Positions 44,262 through 54,044 are shown, counted from the stretch's first letter. The stretch: DNA of 64,000 nt from Apostichopus japonicus (GCF_037975245.1 NC_092563.1:17721594-17785593); one strand, 5' to 3'. Numbers and translations are program-made. Notes: generated by a model not told the origin, from the sequence alone.

Positions 44262-44739
44262 TTAAATGATATTATAAGGCTACAACTTGCTGTATTTACG
44301 TATAAAGCATGGCATGGGCTACTTCCGGGTTCCTTTCATAATTTCTATACAATTAATGTAGAATTATACAATTATAATACCCGAAATAGACAAAATGCTC
44401 ATTGCAACTTCTATCACACGAAATTAGGTACACGCAGCTTCCGCAACCGTGCAACTAAGTTATGGAACTCATTAAGCAATACCGTTAAATCTAAGGCTAC
44501 AAAGAATTCATTTAAGAAATGTTTAAAAAAAGAATTGATATCATCATATTAAATTATGTAAATGAGTTATTTACTTCGGCAGTTTCTGTACATTATGTAA
44601 CCAACATTCAATTTGCATTTATTAATTAATTTTTTTCTTTATGGAGTCTTCCACTTTGTTAAGCTTTTAAGCTTTATGGAAGACTTCCCTCCGCTTTGTA
44701 CTTCTGTGGAAAAACAAATAAATGAAAATGAACTTTATC
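44262..44739 (+). mobile_element. Third LINE 3' fragment in tRNA spacer
   Basis: Encodes FTYKAWHGLLPGSFHNF, NYNTRNRQNAHCNF and FRNRATKLWNSLSNTVK with a proper TAA (~44550), then a stem-loop at 44641-44690 and an A-rich tail. Flanks read 'aaaataactt' and 'aactttatca', an overlap of aactt that fits a short target duplication. Confidence 0.85.
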
Positions 44740-44804
44740 ACCCTTGTTAAGCCGATACTTTCAGAAAAGATGATTAAAAGAACAACACAGAAAATAATTG
44801 TAGC

Positions 44805-44877
44805 CGCCCGATGAGGGACTCGAACCCGCGACCCTCAGATTAAAAGTCTGATGCTCTACCGACTGAGCTAACCGGGC
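44805..44877 (-). tRNA. tRNA-Lys(UUU)
   Basis: GCCCGGT acceptor (one G-U), boxes intact. Confidence 0.9.
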
Positions 44878-44978
44878 TGAGATGTTTTGATACAAAATTT
44901 CTTTATCACCCTTCTTTGACCGATACTTTCAGAAAAGATGAAGGTAAGAACAACATAACATAGAAAAAATATTGCAGC

Positions 44979-45051
44979 CACCCGATGAGGGACTCGAACC
45001 CGCGACCCTCAGATTAAAAGTCTGATGCTCTACCTACTGAGCTAATCGGGC
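44979..45051 (-). tRNA. tRNA-Lys(UUU)
   Basis: D loop AGTAGG instead of AGTCGG; G1-U72 wobble. Confidence 0.87.
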
Positions 45052-45146
45052 TCAGATGATTTACTACAAAATAACTTTATCACACTTGTTTCGCCGATAT
45101 TTTCAGAAAAGATGGTGAAAAGAACAACACAGAAAATAATTGTAGC

Positions 45147-45219
45147 CACCCGATGAGGCACTCGAATCCGCGACCCTCAGTTTAAAAGTCTGATGCTCTA
45201 CCGATTGAGCTAACCGGGC
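45147..45219 (-). tRNA. tRNA-Lys(UUU), degenerate
   Basis: AAACTGA anticodon stem (A-A mismatch) and GCGGATTCGAGTGCCTC T arm; likely a weak or dead copy. Confidence 0.65.
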
Positions 45220-45320
45220 TGAGATGTTTTGATACAAAATTTCTTTATCACCCTTCTTTGACCGATACTTTCAGAAAAGATGAAGGTAAGAACAACATAA
45301 TATAGAAAAAATATTGTAGC

Positions 45321-45393
45321 CACCCGATGTGGGACTCGAACCCGCGACCCTCAGATTAAAAGTCTGATGCTCTACCGACTGAGCTAATCGGGC
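45321..45393 (-). tRNA. tRNA-Lys(UUU)
   Basis: T stem GCGGG/CCCAC (C-A mismatch); boxes intact. Confidence 0.88.
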
Positions 45394-45488
45394 TCAGATG
45401 CTTGTATACAAAATAACTTTATCATCCTTGTTAAGCCGATACTTTCAGAAAAGATGATTAAAAGAACAACACAGAAAATAATTGTAGC

Positions 45489-45561
45489 CGCCCGATGTGG
45501 GACTAGAACCCGCGACCCTCAGATTAAAAGTCTGATGCTCTACCGACTGAGCTAATCGGGC
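45489..45561 (-). tRNA. tRNA-Lys(UUU), B-box variant
   Basis: B box GGTTCTAGTCC: the invariant CG becomes CT. Confidence 0.75.
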
Positions 45562-45662
45562 TCAGATGTTTTGATACAAAATTTCTTTATCACCCTTCTT
45601 TGACCGACACTTTCAGAAAAGATGAAGGTAAGAACAACATAACATAGAAAAAATATTGTAGC

Positions 45663-45735
45663 CACCCGATGAGGGACTCGAACCCGCGACCCTCAGATTA
45701 AAAGTCTGATGCTCTACCGACTGAGCTAACCGGGC
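45663..45735 (-). tRNA. tRNA-Lys(UUU)
   Basis: GCCCGGT/ATCGGGT acceptor, two wobbles; boxes intact. Confidence 0.88.
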
Positions 45736-45836
45736 TGAGATGTTTTGATACAAAAGTTCTTTATCACCCTTCTTATACCGATACTTTCAGAAAAGATGAA
45801 GGTAAGAACAACATAACATAGAAAAAATATTGTAGC

Positions 45837-45909
45837 CACCCGATGTGGGACTCGAACCCGCGACCCTCAGATTAAAAGTCTGATGCTCTACCGACTGAGC
45901 TAATCGGGC
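45837..45909 (-). tRNA. tRNA-Lys(UUU)
   Basis: CCCAC T-stem class, terminal wobble. Confidence 0.88.
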
Positions 45910-46004
45910 TCAGATGCTTGTATACAAAATAACTTTATCATCCTTGTTAAGCCGATACTTTCAGAAAAGATGATTAAAAGAACAACACAGACAATATTTG
46001 TAGC

Positions 46005-46077
46005 CGCCCGATGAGGGACTCGAACCCGCGACCCTCAGATTAAAAGTCTGATGCTCTACCGATTGAGCTAACCGGGC
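46005..46077 (-). tRNA. tRNA-Lys(UUU)
   Basis: A box has AATCGG for AGTCGG; near T run lost (attgtc). Confidence 0.83.
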
Positions 46078-46178
46078 TGTGATGTTTTGATACAAAATTT
46101 CTTTATCACCCTTCTTATACCGATACTTTCAGAAAAGATGAAGGTAAGAACAACATAACATAGGAAAAATATTGTAGC

Positions 46179-46251
46179 CACCCGATGAGGGACTCGAACC
46201 CGCGACCCTCAGATTAAAAGTCTGATGCTCTACCGACTGAGCTAATCGGGC
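46179..46251 (-). tRNA. tRNA-Lys(UUU)
   Basis: Consensus apart from G1-U72. Confidence 0.9.
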
Positions 46252-46346
46252 TCAGATGATTTACTACAAAATAACTTTATCATCCTTGTTAAGCCGATAC
46301 TTTCAGAAAAGATGATTAAAAGAACAACACAGAAAATAATTGTAGC

Positions 46347-46419
46347 CGCCCGATGAGGGACTCGAACCCGCGACCCTCAGATTAAAAGTCTGATGCTCTA
46401 CCGACTGAGCTAACCGGGC
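46347..46419 (-). tRNA. tRNA-Lys(UUU)
   Basis: GCCCGGT class, TTTT terminator present. Confidence 0.9.
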
Positions 46420-46520
46420 TGAGATGTTTTGATACAAAATTTCTTTATCACCCTTCTTATACCGATACTTTCAGAAAAGATGAAGGTAAGAACAACATAA
46501 CATAGAAAAAATATTGTAGC

Positions 46521-46593
46521 CACCCGATGTGGGACTCGAACCCGCGACCCTCAGATTAAAAGTCTGATGCTCTACCGACTGAGCTAATCGGGC
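46521..46593 (-). tRNA. tRNA-Lys(UUU)
   Basis: CCCAC class; first unit of the 1,370-bp duplicated segment. Confidence 0.88.
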
Positions 46594-46689
46594 TCAGATG
46601 ATTTACTGCGAAAACCTTTATCACCCTTGTTTGTCCGATACTTTCAGAAAAAAAATGATGAAAAGAACAACACAGAAAATAATTGTAGC

Positions 46690-46762
46690 CGCCCGATGAG
46701 GCACTCGAATCCGCGACCCTCAGTTTAAAAGTCTGATGCTCTACCGACTGAGCTAACCGGGC
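46690..46762 (-). tRNA. tRNA-Lys(UUU), degenerate
   Basis: AAACTGA stem and GATTCGAGTGCC T arm, as at 45147. Confidence 0.65.
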
Positions 46763-46863
46763 TGAGATGTTTTGATACAAAATTTCTTTATCACCCTTCT
46801 TTGACCGATACTTTCAGAAAAGATGAAGGTAAGAACAACATAACATAGAAAAAATATTGTAGC

Positions 46864-46936
46864 CACCCGATGTGGGACTCGAACCCGCGACCCTCAGATT
46901 AAAAGTCTGATGCTCTACCGACTGAGCTAATCGGGC
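46864..46936 (-). tRNA. tRNA-Lys(UUU)
   Basis: CCCAC class. Confidence 0.88.
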
Positions 46937-47031
46937 TCAGATGCTTGTATACAAAATAACTTTATCATCCTTGTTAAGCCGATACTTTCAGAAAAGATGA
47001 TTAAAAGAACAACACAGACAATAATTGTAGC

Positions 47032-47104
47032 CGCCCGATGAGGGACTCGAACCCGCGACCCTCAGATTAAAAGTCTGATGCTCTACCGATTGAGCTAACC
47101 GGGC
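47032..47104 (-). tRNA. tRNA-Lys(UUU)
   Basis: AATCGG D loop; near T run lost. Confidence 0.83.
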
Positions 47105-47205
47105 TCAGATGTTTTGATACAAAATTTCTTTATCACCCTTCTTATACCGATACTTTCAGAAAAGATGAAGGTAAGAACAACATAACATAGGAAAAATATT
47201 GTAGC

Positions 47206-47278
47206 CACCCGATGAGAAACTCGAACCCGCGACCCTCAGATTAAAAGTCTGATGCTCTACCGACTGAGCTAATCGGGC
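47206..47278 (-). tRNA. tRNA-Lys(UUU), broken T stem
   Basis: 3' T strand TTTCTC instead of TCCCTC; two extra mismatches and damaged B box. Confidence 0.68.
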
Positions 47279-47373
47279 TCAGATGATTTACTACAAAATA
47301 ACTTTATCATCCTTGTTAAGCCGATACTTTCAGAAAAGATGATTAAAAGAACAACACAGAAAATAATTGTAGC

Positions 47374-47446
47374 CGCCCGATGAGGGACTCGAACCCGCGA
47401 CCCTCAGATTAAAAGTCTGATGCTCTACCGACTTAGCTAACCGGGC
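47374..47446 (-). tRNA. tRNA-Lys(UUU), A-box variant
   Basis: TAGCTAAGTCGG in place of TAGCTCAGTCGG. Confidence 0.83.
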
Positions 47447-47547
47447 TGAGATGTTTTGATACAAAATTTCTTTATCACCCTTCTTATACCGATACTTTCA
47501 GAAAAGATGAAGGTAAGAACAACATAACATAGAAAATTTTTTGTAGC

Positions 47548-47620
47548 CACCCGATGAGGGACTCGAACCCGCGACCCTCAGATTAAAAGTCTGATGCTCT
47601 ACCGACTGAGCTAATCGGGC
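47548..47620 (-). tRNA. tRNA-Lys(UUU)
   Basis: Consensus apart from G1-U72; followed by a six-T run. Confidence 0.9.
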
Positions 47621-47716
47621 TCAGATGATTTACTGCGAAAACCTTTATCACCCTTGTTTGTCCGATACTTTCAGAAAAAAAATGATGAAAAGAACAACAC
47701 AGAAAATAATTGTAGC

Positions 47717-47789
47717 CACCCGATGAGGGACTCGAATCCGCGACCCTCAGTTTAAAAGTCTGATGCTCTACCGACTGAGCTAACCGGGC
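47717..47789 (-). tRNA. tRNA-Lys(UUU), variant
   Basis: AAACTGA stem and GCGGATTCGAGTCCCTC T arm. Confidence 0.7.
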
Positions 47790-47890
47790 TGAGTTGTTTT
47801 GATACAAAATTTCTTTATCACCCTTCTTTGACCGATACTTTCAGAAAAGATGAAGGTAAGAACAACATAACATAGAAAAAATATTGTAGC

Positions 47891-47963
47891 CACCCGATGT
47901 GGGACTCGAACCCGCGACCCTCAGATTAAAAGTCTGATGCTCTACCGACTGAGCTAATCGGGC
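47891..47963 (-). tRNA. tRNA-Lys(UUU)
   Basis: CCCAC class; first unit of the second 1,370-bp copy. Confidence 0.88.
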
Positions 47964-48059
47964 TCAGATGATTTACTGCGAAAACCTTTATCACCCTTGT
48001 TTGTCCGATACTTTCAGAAAAAAAATGATGAAAAGAACAACACAGAAAATAATTGTAGC

Positions 48060-48132
48060 CGCCCGATGAGGCACTCGAATCCGCGACCCTCAGTTTAAAA
48101 GTCTGATGCTCTACCGACTGAGCTAACCGGGC
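48060..48132 (-). tRNA. tRNA-Lys(UUU), degenerate
   Basis: Duplicate of the degenerate copy at 46690. Confidence 0.65.
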
Positions 48133-48233
48133 TGAGATGTTTTGATACAAAATTTCTTTATCACCCTTCTTTGACCGATACTTTCAGAAAAGATGAAGGT
48201 AAGAACAACATAACATAGAAAAAATATTGTAGC

Positions 48234-48306
48234 CACCCGATGTGGGACTCGAACCCGCGACCCTCAGATTAAAAGTCTGATGCTCTACCGACTGAGCTAA
48301 TCGGGC
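48234..48306 (-). tRNA. tRNA-Lys(UUU)
   Basis: CCCAC class; duplicate of 46864. Confidence 0.88.
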
Positions 48307-48401
48307 TCAGATGCTTGTATACAAAATAACTTTATCATCCTTGTTAAGCCGATACTTTCAGAAAAGATGATTAAAAGAACAACACAGACAATAATTGTAG
48401 C

Positions 48402-48474
48402 CGCCCGATGAGGGACTCGAACCCGCGACCCTCAGATTAAAAGTCTGATGCTCTACCGATTGAGCTAACCGGGC
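48402..48474 (-). tRNA. tRNA-Lys(UUU)
   Basis: AATCGG D loop; duplicate of 47032. Confidence 0.83.
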
Positions 48475-48575
48475 TGAGATGTTTTGATACAAAATTTCTT
48501 TATCACCCTTCTTATACCGATACTTTCAGAAAAGATGAAGGTAAGAACAACATAACATAGGAAAAATATTGTAGC

Positions 48576-48648
48576 CACCCGATGAGAAACTCGAACCCGC
48601 GACCCTCAGATTAAAAGTCTGATGCTCTACCGACTGAGCTAATCGGGC
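48576..48648 (-). tRNA. tRNA-Lys(UUU), broken T stem
   Basis: Carries the same TTTCTC lesion as 47206. Confidence 0.68.
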
Positions 48649-48743
48649 TCAGATGATTTACTACAAAATAACTTTATCATCCTTGTTAAGCCGATACTTT
48701 CAGAAAAGATGATTAAAAGAACAACACAGAAAATAATTGTAGC

Positions 48744-48816
48744 CGCCCGATGAGGGACTCGAACCCGCGACCCTCAGATTAAAAGTCTGATGCTCTACCG
48801 ACTGAGCTAACCAGGC
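48744..48816 (-). tRNA. tRNA-Lys(UUU), acceptor variant
   Basis: GCCTGGT acceptor adds a mismatch or wobble; A box is normal, unlike its duplicate at 47374. Confidence 0.82.
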
Positions 48817-48917
48817 TGAGATGTTTTGATACAAAATTTCTTTATCACCCTTCTTATACCGATACTTTCAGAAAAGATGAAGGTAAGAACAACATAACAT
48901 AGAAAATTTTTTGTAGC

Positions 48918-48990
48918 CACCCGATGAGGGACTCGAACCCGCGACCCTCAGATTAAAAGTCTGATGCTCTACCGACTGAGCTAATCGGGC
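48918..48990 (-). tRNA. tRNA-Lys(UUU)
   Basis: Duplicate of 47548, with the same six-T terminator. Confidence 0.9.
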
Positions 48991-49086
48991 TCAGATGATT
49001 TACTGCGAAAACCTTTATCACCCTTGTTTGTCCGATACTTTCAGAAAAAAAATGATGAAAAGAACAACACAGAAAATAATTGTAGC

Positions 49087-49159
49087 CACCCGATGAGGGA
49101 CTCGAATCCGCGACCCTCAGTTTAAAAGTCTGATGCTCTACCGACTGAGCTAACCGGGC
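49087..49159 (-). tRNA. tRNA-Lys(UUU), variant
   Basis: Duplicate of 47717. Confidence 0.7.
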
Positions 49160-49260
49160 TGAGTTGTTTTGATACAAAATTTCTTTATCACCCTTCTTTG
49201 ACCGATACTTTCAGAAAAGATGAAGGTAAGAACAACATAACATAGAAAAAATATTGTAGC

Positions 49261-49333
49261 CACCCGATGTGGGACTCGAACCCGCGACCCTCAGATTAAA
49301 AGTCTGATGCTCTACCGACTGAGCTAATCGGGC
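49261..49333 (-). tRNA. tRNA-Lys(UUU)
   Basis: CCCAC class. Confidence 0.88.
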
Positions 49334-49428
49334 TCAGATGATTTACTACAAAATAACTTTATCATCCTTGTTAAGCCGATACTTTCAGAAAAGATGATTA
49401 AAAGAACAACACAGAAAATAATTGTAGC

Positions 49429-49501
49429 CGCCCGATGGGGGACTCGAACCCGCGACCCTCAGATTAAAAGTCTGATGCTCTACCGACTGAGCTAACCGGG
49501 C
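49429..49501 (-). tRNA. tRNA-Lys(UUU)
   Basis: 3' T strand CCCCC (C-C at the usual mismatch); GCCCGGT acceptor. Confidence 0.87.
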
Positions 49502-49602
49502 TGAGATGTTTTGATACAAAATTTCTTTATCACCCTTCTTTGACCGACACTTTCAGAAAAGATGAAGGTAAGAACAACATAACATAGCAAAAATATTGCA
49601 GC

Positions 49603-49675
49603 CACCCGATGAGGGACTCGAACCCGCGACCCTCAGATTAAAAGTCTGATGCTCTACCGACTGGGCTAACCGGGC
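49603..49675 (-). tRNA. tRNA-Lys(UUU), A-box variant
   Basis: TAGCCCAGTCGG D arm; duplicate at 50629 lacks this change. Confidence 0.83.
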
Positions 49676-49776
49676 TGAGATGTTTTGATACAAAATTTCT
49701 TTATCACCCTTCTTTGACCGATACTTTCAGAAAGGATGAAGGTAAGAACAACATAACATAGAAAAAATATTGTAGC

Positions 49777-49849
49777 CACCCGATGTGGGACTCGAACCCG
49801 CGACCCTCAGATTAAAAGTCTGATGCTCTACCGACTGAGCTAATCGGGC
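49777..49849 (-). tRNA. tRNA-Lys(UUU)
   Basis: CCCAC class. Confidence 0.88.
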
Positions 49850-49944
49850 TCAGATGCTTGTATACAAAATAACTTTATCATCCTTGCTAAGCCGATACTT
49901 TCAGAAAAGATGATTAAAAGAACAACACAGACAATAATTGTAGC

Positions 49945-50017
49945 CGCCCGATGAGGGACTCGAACCCGCGACCCTCAGATTAAAAGTCTGATGCTCTACC
50001 GACTGAGCTAATCGGGC
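49945..50017 (-). tRNA. tRNA-Lys(UUU), array consensus
   Basis: Gene matches the consensus exactly; near T run lost. Confidence 0.91.
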
Positions 50018-50112
50018 TCAGATGATTTACTACAAAATAACTTTATCACACTTGTTTGGCCGATATTTTCAGAAAAGATGGTGAAAAGAACTACACAGAA
50101 AATACTTGTAGC

Positions 50113-50185
50113 CTCCCAATGAGGGACTCGAACCCGCGACCCTCAGATTAAAAGTCTGATGCTCTACCGACTGAGCTAACCGGGC
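50113..50185 (-). tRNA. tRNA-Lys(UUU), acceptor variant
   Basis: 3' strand ATTGGGAG gives two acceptor changes. Confidence 0.78.
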
Positions 50186-50286
50186 TCAGATGTTTTGATA
50201 CAAAATTTCTTTATCACCCTTCTTATACCGATACTTTCAGAAAAGATGAAGGTAAGAACAACATAACATAGGAAAAATATTGTAGT

Positions 50287-50359
50287 CACCCGATGAGGGA
50301 CTCGAACCCGCGACCCTCAGATTAAAAGTCTGATGCTCTACCGACTGAGCTAATCGGGC
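50287..50359 (-). tRNA. tRNA-Lys(UUU)
   Basis: Consensus apart from G1-U72. Confidence 0.9.
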
Positions 50360-50454
50360 TCAGATGATTTACTACAAAATAACTTTATCATCCTTGTTAA
50401 GCCGATACTTTCAGAAAAGATGATTAAAAGAACAACACAGACAATATTTGTAGC

Positions 50455-50527
50455 CGCCCGATGAGGGACTCGAACCCGCGACCCTCAGATTAAAAGTCTG
50501 ATGCTCTACCGACTGAGCTAACCGGGC
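50455..50527 (-). tRNA. tRNA-Lys(UUU)
   Basis: GCCCGGT class; near T run lost. Confidence 0.88.
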
Positions 50528-50628
50528 TGAGATGTTTTGATACAAAATTTCTTTATCACCCTTCTTTGACCGACACTTTCAGAAAAGATGAAGGTAAGAA
50601 CAACATAACATAGCAAAAATATTGCAGC

Positions 50629-50701
50629 CACCCGATGAGGGACTCGAACCCGCGACCCTCAGATTAAAAGTCTGATGCTCTACCGACTGAGCTAACCGGG
50701 C
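50629..50701 (-). tRNA. tRNA-Lys(UUU)
   Basis: GCCCGGT/ATCGGGT acceptor; spacer 'attgctgcaa'-type shared with 49603. Confidence 0.88.
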
Positions 50702-50802
50702 TGAGATGTTTTGATACAAAATTTCTTTATCACCCTTCTTTGACCGATACTTTCAGAAAGGATGAAGGTAAGAACAACATAACATAGAAAAAATATTGTA
50801 GC

Positions 50803-50875
50803 CACCCGATGTGGGACTCGAACCCGCGACCCTCAGATTAAAAGTCTGATGCTCTACCGACTGAGCTAATCGGGC
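50803..50875 (-). tRNA. tRNA-Lys(UUU)
   Basis: CCCAC class; duplicate of 49777. Confidence 0.88.
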
Positions 50876-50970
50876 TCAGATGCTTGTATACAAAATAACT
50901 TTATCATCCTTGCTAAGCCGATACTTTCAGAAAAGATGATTAAAAGAACAACACAGACAATAATTGTAGC

Positions 50971-51043
50971 CGCCCGATGAGGGACTCGAACCCGCGACCC
51001 TCAGATTAAAAGTCTGATGCTCTACCGACTGAGCTAATCGGGC
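50971..51043 (-). tRNA. tRNA-Lys(UUU), array consensus
   Basis: Exact consensus gene; duplicate of 49945. Confidence 0.91.
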
Positions 51044-51138
51044 TCAGATGATTTACTACAAAATAACTTTATCACACTTGTTTGGCCGATATTTTCAGAA
51101 AAGATGGTGAAAAGAACTACACAGAAAATACTTGTAGC

Positions 51139-51211
51139 CTCCCAATGAGGGACTCGAACCCGCGACCCTCAGATTAAAAGTCTGATGCTCTACCGACTGA
51201 GCTAACCGGGC
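51139..51211 (-). tRNA. tRNA-Lys(UUU), acceptor variant
   Basis: Same ATTGGGAG end as 50113. Confidence 0.78.
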
Positions 51212-51312
51212 TCAGATGTTTTGATACAAAATTTCTTTATCACCCTTCTTATACCGATACTTTCAGAAAAGATGAAGGTAAGAACAACATAACATAGGAA
51301 AAATATTGTAGC

Positions 51313-51385
51313 CACCCGATGAGGGACTCGAACCCGCGACCCTCAGATTAAAAGTCTGATGCTCTACCGACTGAGCTAATCGGGC
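51313..51385 (-). tRNA. tRNA-Lys(UUU)
   Basis: Consensus apart from G1-U72. Confidence 0.9.
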
Positions 51386-51480
51386 TCAGATGATTTACTA
51401 CAAAATAACTTTATCATCCTTGTTAAGCCGATACTTTCAGAAAAGATGATTAAAAGAACAACACAGAAAATAATTGTAGC

Positions 51481-51553
51481 CGCCCGATGAGGGACTCGAA
51501 CCCGCGACCCTCAGATTAAAAGTCTGATGCTCTACCGACTGAGCTAATCGGGC
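51481..51553 (-). tRNA. tRNA-Lys(UUU), array consensus
   Basis: Exact consensus with TTTT downstream. Confidence 0.93.
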
Positions 51554-51648
51554 TCAGATGCTTGTATACAAAATAACTTTATCATCCTTGTTAAGCCGAT
51601 ACTTTCAGAAAAGATGATTTAAAGAACAACACAGACAATAATTGTAGC

Positions 51649-51721
51649 CGCCCGATGAGGGACTCGAACCCGCGACCCTCAGATTAAAAGTCTGATGCTC
51701 TACCGATTGAGCTAACCGGGC
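51649..51721 (-). tRNA. tRNA-Lys(UUU)
   Basis: AATCGG D loop; both the near T run and the later TTTT are lost. Confidence 0.82.
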
Positions 51722-51822
51722 TCAGATGTTTTGATACAAAATTTCTTTATCACCCTTCTTATACCGATACTTTCAGAAAAGATGAAGGTAAGAACAACAT
51801 AACATAGGAAAAATTTTGTAGC

Positions 51823-51895
51823 CACCCGATGAGGGACTCGAACCCGCGACCCTCAGATTAAAAGTCTGATGCTCTACCGACTGAGCTAATCGGGC
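51823..51895 (-). tRNA. tRNA-Lys(UUU)
   Basis: Consensus apart from G1-U72. Confidence 0.9.
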
Positions 51896-51990
51896 TCAGA
51901 TGATTTACTACAAAATAACTTTATCATACTTGTTAAGCCGATACTTTCAGAAAAGATGATTAAAAGAACAACACAGAAAATAATTGTAGC

Positions 51991-52063
51991 CGCCCGATGT
52001 GGGACTAGAACCCGCGACCCTCAGATTAAAAGTCTGATGCTCTACCGACTGAGCTAACCGGGC
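51991..52063 (-). tRNA. tRNA-Lys(UUU), B-box variant
   Basis: GGTTCTAGTCC B box, as at 45489. Confidence 0.75.
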
Positions 52064-52164
52064 TGAGATGTTTTGATACAAAATTTCTTTATCACCCTTC
52101 TTATACCGATACTTTCAGAAAAGATGAAGGTAAGAACAACATAACATAGAAAATTTTTTGTAGC

Positions 52165-52237
52165 CGCCCGATGAGGGACTCGAACCCGCGACCCTCAGAT
52201 TAAAAGTCTGATGCTCTACCGACTGAGCTAATCGGGC
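52165..52237 (-). tRNA. tRNA-Lys(UUU), array consensus
   Basis: Exact consensus gene with a six-T run. Confidence 0.93.
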
Positions 52238-52334
52238 TCAGATGATTTACTGCGAAAACCTTTATCACCCTTGTTTGTCCGATACTTTCAGAAAAAAAAA
52301 TGATGAAAAGAACAACACAGAAAATAATTGTAGC

Positions 52335-52407
52335 CACCCGATGAGGCACTCGAATCCGCGACCCTCAGTTTAAAAGTCTGATGCTCTACCGACTGAGCTT
52401 AGCGGGC
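52335..52407 (-). tRNA. tRNA-Lys(UUU), degenerate
   Basis: AAACTGA stem, GATTCGAGTGCC T arm and CGCTAAGCTC at the acceptor/D junction. Confidence 0.6.
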
Positions 52408-52508
52408 TGAGATGTTTTGATACAAAATTTCTTTATCACCCTTCTTTGACCGACACTTTCAGAAAAGATGAAGGTAAGAACAACATAATATAGAAAAAAT
52501 ATTGTAGC

Positions 52509-52581
52509 CACCCGATGTGGGACTCGAACCCGCGACCCTCAGATTAAAAGTCTGATGCTCTACCGACTGAGCTAATCGGGC
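52509..52581 (-). tRNA. tRNA-Lys(UUU)
   Basis: CCCAC class. Confidence 0.88.
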
Positions 52582-52676
52582 TCAGATGCTTGTATACAAA
52601 ATAACTTTATCATCCTTGTTAAGCCGATACTTTCAGAAAAGATGATTAAAAGAACAACACAGACAATAATTGTAGC

Positions 52677-52749
52677 CGCCCGATGAGGGACTCGAACCCG
52701 CGACCCTCAGATTAAAAGTCTGATGCTCTACCGATTGAGATAACCGGGC
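52677..52749 (-). tRNA. tRNA-Lys(UUU), A-box variant
   Basis: TATCTCAATCGG: two changes in the A box. Confidence 0.77.
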
Positions 52750-52850
52750 TGAGATGTTTTGATACAAAATAACTTTATCACCCTTCTTATACCGATACTT
52801 TCAGAAAAGATGAAGGTAAGAACAACATAACATAGAAAAAATATTGTAGC

Positions 52851-52923
52851 CACCCGATGAGGGACTCGAACCCGCGACCCTCAGATTAAAAGTCTGATGC
52901 TCTACCGACTGAGCTAATCGGGC
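52851..52923 (-). tRNA. tRNA-Lys(UUU)
   Basis: Consensus apart from G1-U72. Confidence 0.9.
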
Positions 52924-53018
52924 TCAGATGATTTACTACAAAATAACTTTATCATCCTTGTTAAGCCGATACTTTCAGAAAAGATGATTAAAAGAACAAC
53001 ACAGAAAATAATTGTAGC

Positions 53019-53091
53019 CGCCCGATGAGGGACTCGAACCCGCGACCCTCAGATTAAAAGTCTGATGCTCTACCGACTGAGCTAATCGGGC
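53019..53091 (-). tRNA. tRNA-Lys(UUU), array consensus
   Basis: Exact consensus gene. Confidence 0.93.
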
Positions 53092-53186
53092 TCAGATGCT
53101 TGTATACAAAATAACTTTATCATCCTTGTTAAGCCGATACTTTCAGAAAACATGATTTAAAGAACAACACAGACAATAATTGTAGC

Positions 53187-53259
53187 CGCCCGATGAGGGA
53201 CTCGAACCCGCGACCCTCAGATTAAAAGTCTGATGCTCTACCGATTGAGCTAACCGGGC
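53187..53259 (-). tRNA. tRNA-Lys(UUU)
   Basis: AATCGG D loop; spacer gatttaaag as at 51613. Confidence 0.82.
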
Positions 53260-53360
53260 TCAGATGTTTTGATACAAAATTTCTTTATCACCCTTCTTAT
53301 ACCGATACTTTCAGAAAAGATGAAGGTAAGAACAACATAACATAGGAAAAATATTGTAGC

Positions 53361-53433
53361 CACCCGATGAGGGACTCGAACCCGCGACCCTCAGATTAAA
53401 AGTCTGATGCTCTACCGACTGAGCTAATCGGGC
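53361..53433 (-). tRNA. tRNA-Lys(UUU)
   Basis: Consensus apart from G1-U72. Confidence 0.9.
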
Positions 53434-53528
53434 TCAGATGATTTACTACAAAATAACTTTATCATCCTTGTTAAGCCGATACTTTCAGAAAAGATGATTA
53501 AAAGAACAACACAGAAAATAATTGTAGC

Positions 53529-53601
53529 CGCCCGATGTGGGACTAGAACCCGCGACCCTCAGATTAAAAGTCTGATGATCTACCGACTGAGCTAACCGGG
53601 C
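53529..53601 (-). tRNA. tRNA-Lys(UUU), B-box and D-stem variant
   Basis: GGTTCTAGTCC plus GATC for GAGC in the D stem. Confidence 0.68.
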
Positions 53602-53702
53602 TGAGATGTTTTGATACAAAATTTCTTTATCACCCTTCTTATACCGATACTTTCAGAAAAGATGAAGGTAAGAACAACATAATATAGAAAAAATATTGTA
53701 GC

Positions 53703-53775
53703 CACCCGATGTGGGACTCGAACCCGCGACCCTCAGATTAAAAGTCTGATGCTCTACCGACTGAGCTAATCGGGC
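53703..53775 (-). tRNA. tRNA-Lys(UUU)
   Basis: CCCAC class. Confidence 0.88.
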
Positions 53776-53870
53776 TCAGATGCTTGTATACAAAATAACT
53801 TTATCATCCTTGTTAAGCCGATACTTTCAGAAAAGATGATTAAAAGAACAACACAGACAATAATTGTAGC

Positions 53871-53943
53871 CGCCCGATGAGGGACTCGAACCCGCGACCC
53901 TCAGATTAAAAGTCTGATGCTCTACCGATTGAGATAACCGGGC
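53871..53943 (-). tRNA. tRNA-Lys(UUU), A-box variant
   Basis: TATCTCAATCGG, as at 52677. Confidence 0.77.
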
Positions 53944-54044
53944 TGAGATGTTTTGATACAAAATTTCTTTATCACCCTTCTTATACCGATACTTTCAGAA
54001 AAGATGAAGGTAAGAACAACATAACATAGAACAAATATTGTAGC

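Noticed and set aside
39407-49177. Repeated 64-81-codon frames reading ARLAQSVEHQTF across tRNA genes
   Set aside because: These are translations through tRNA genes and spacers, repeated because the array repeats.
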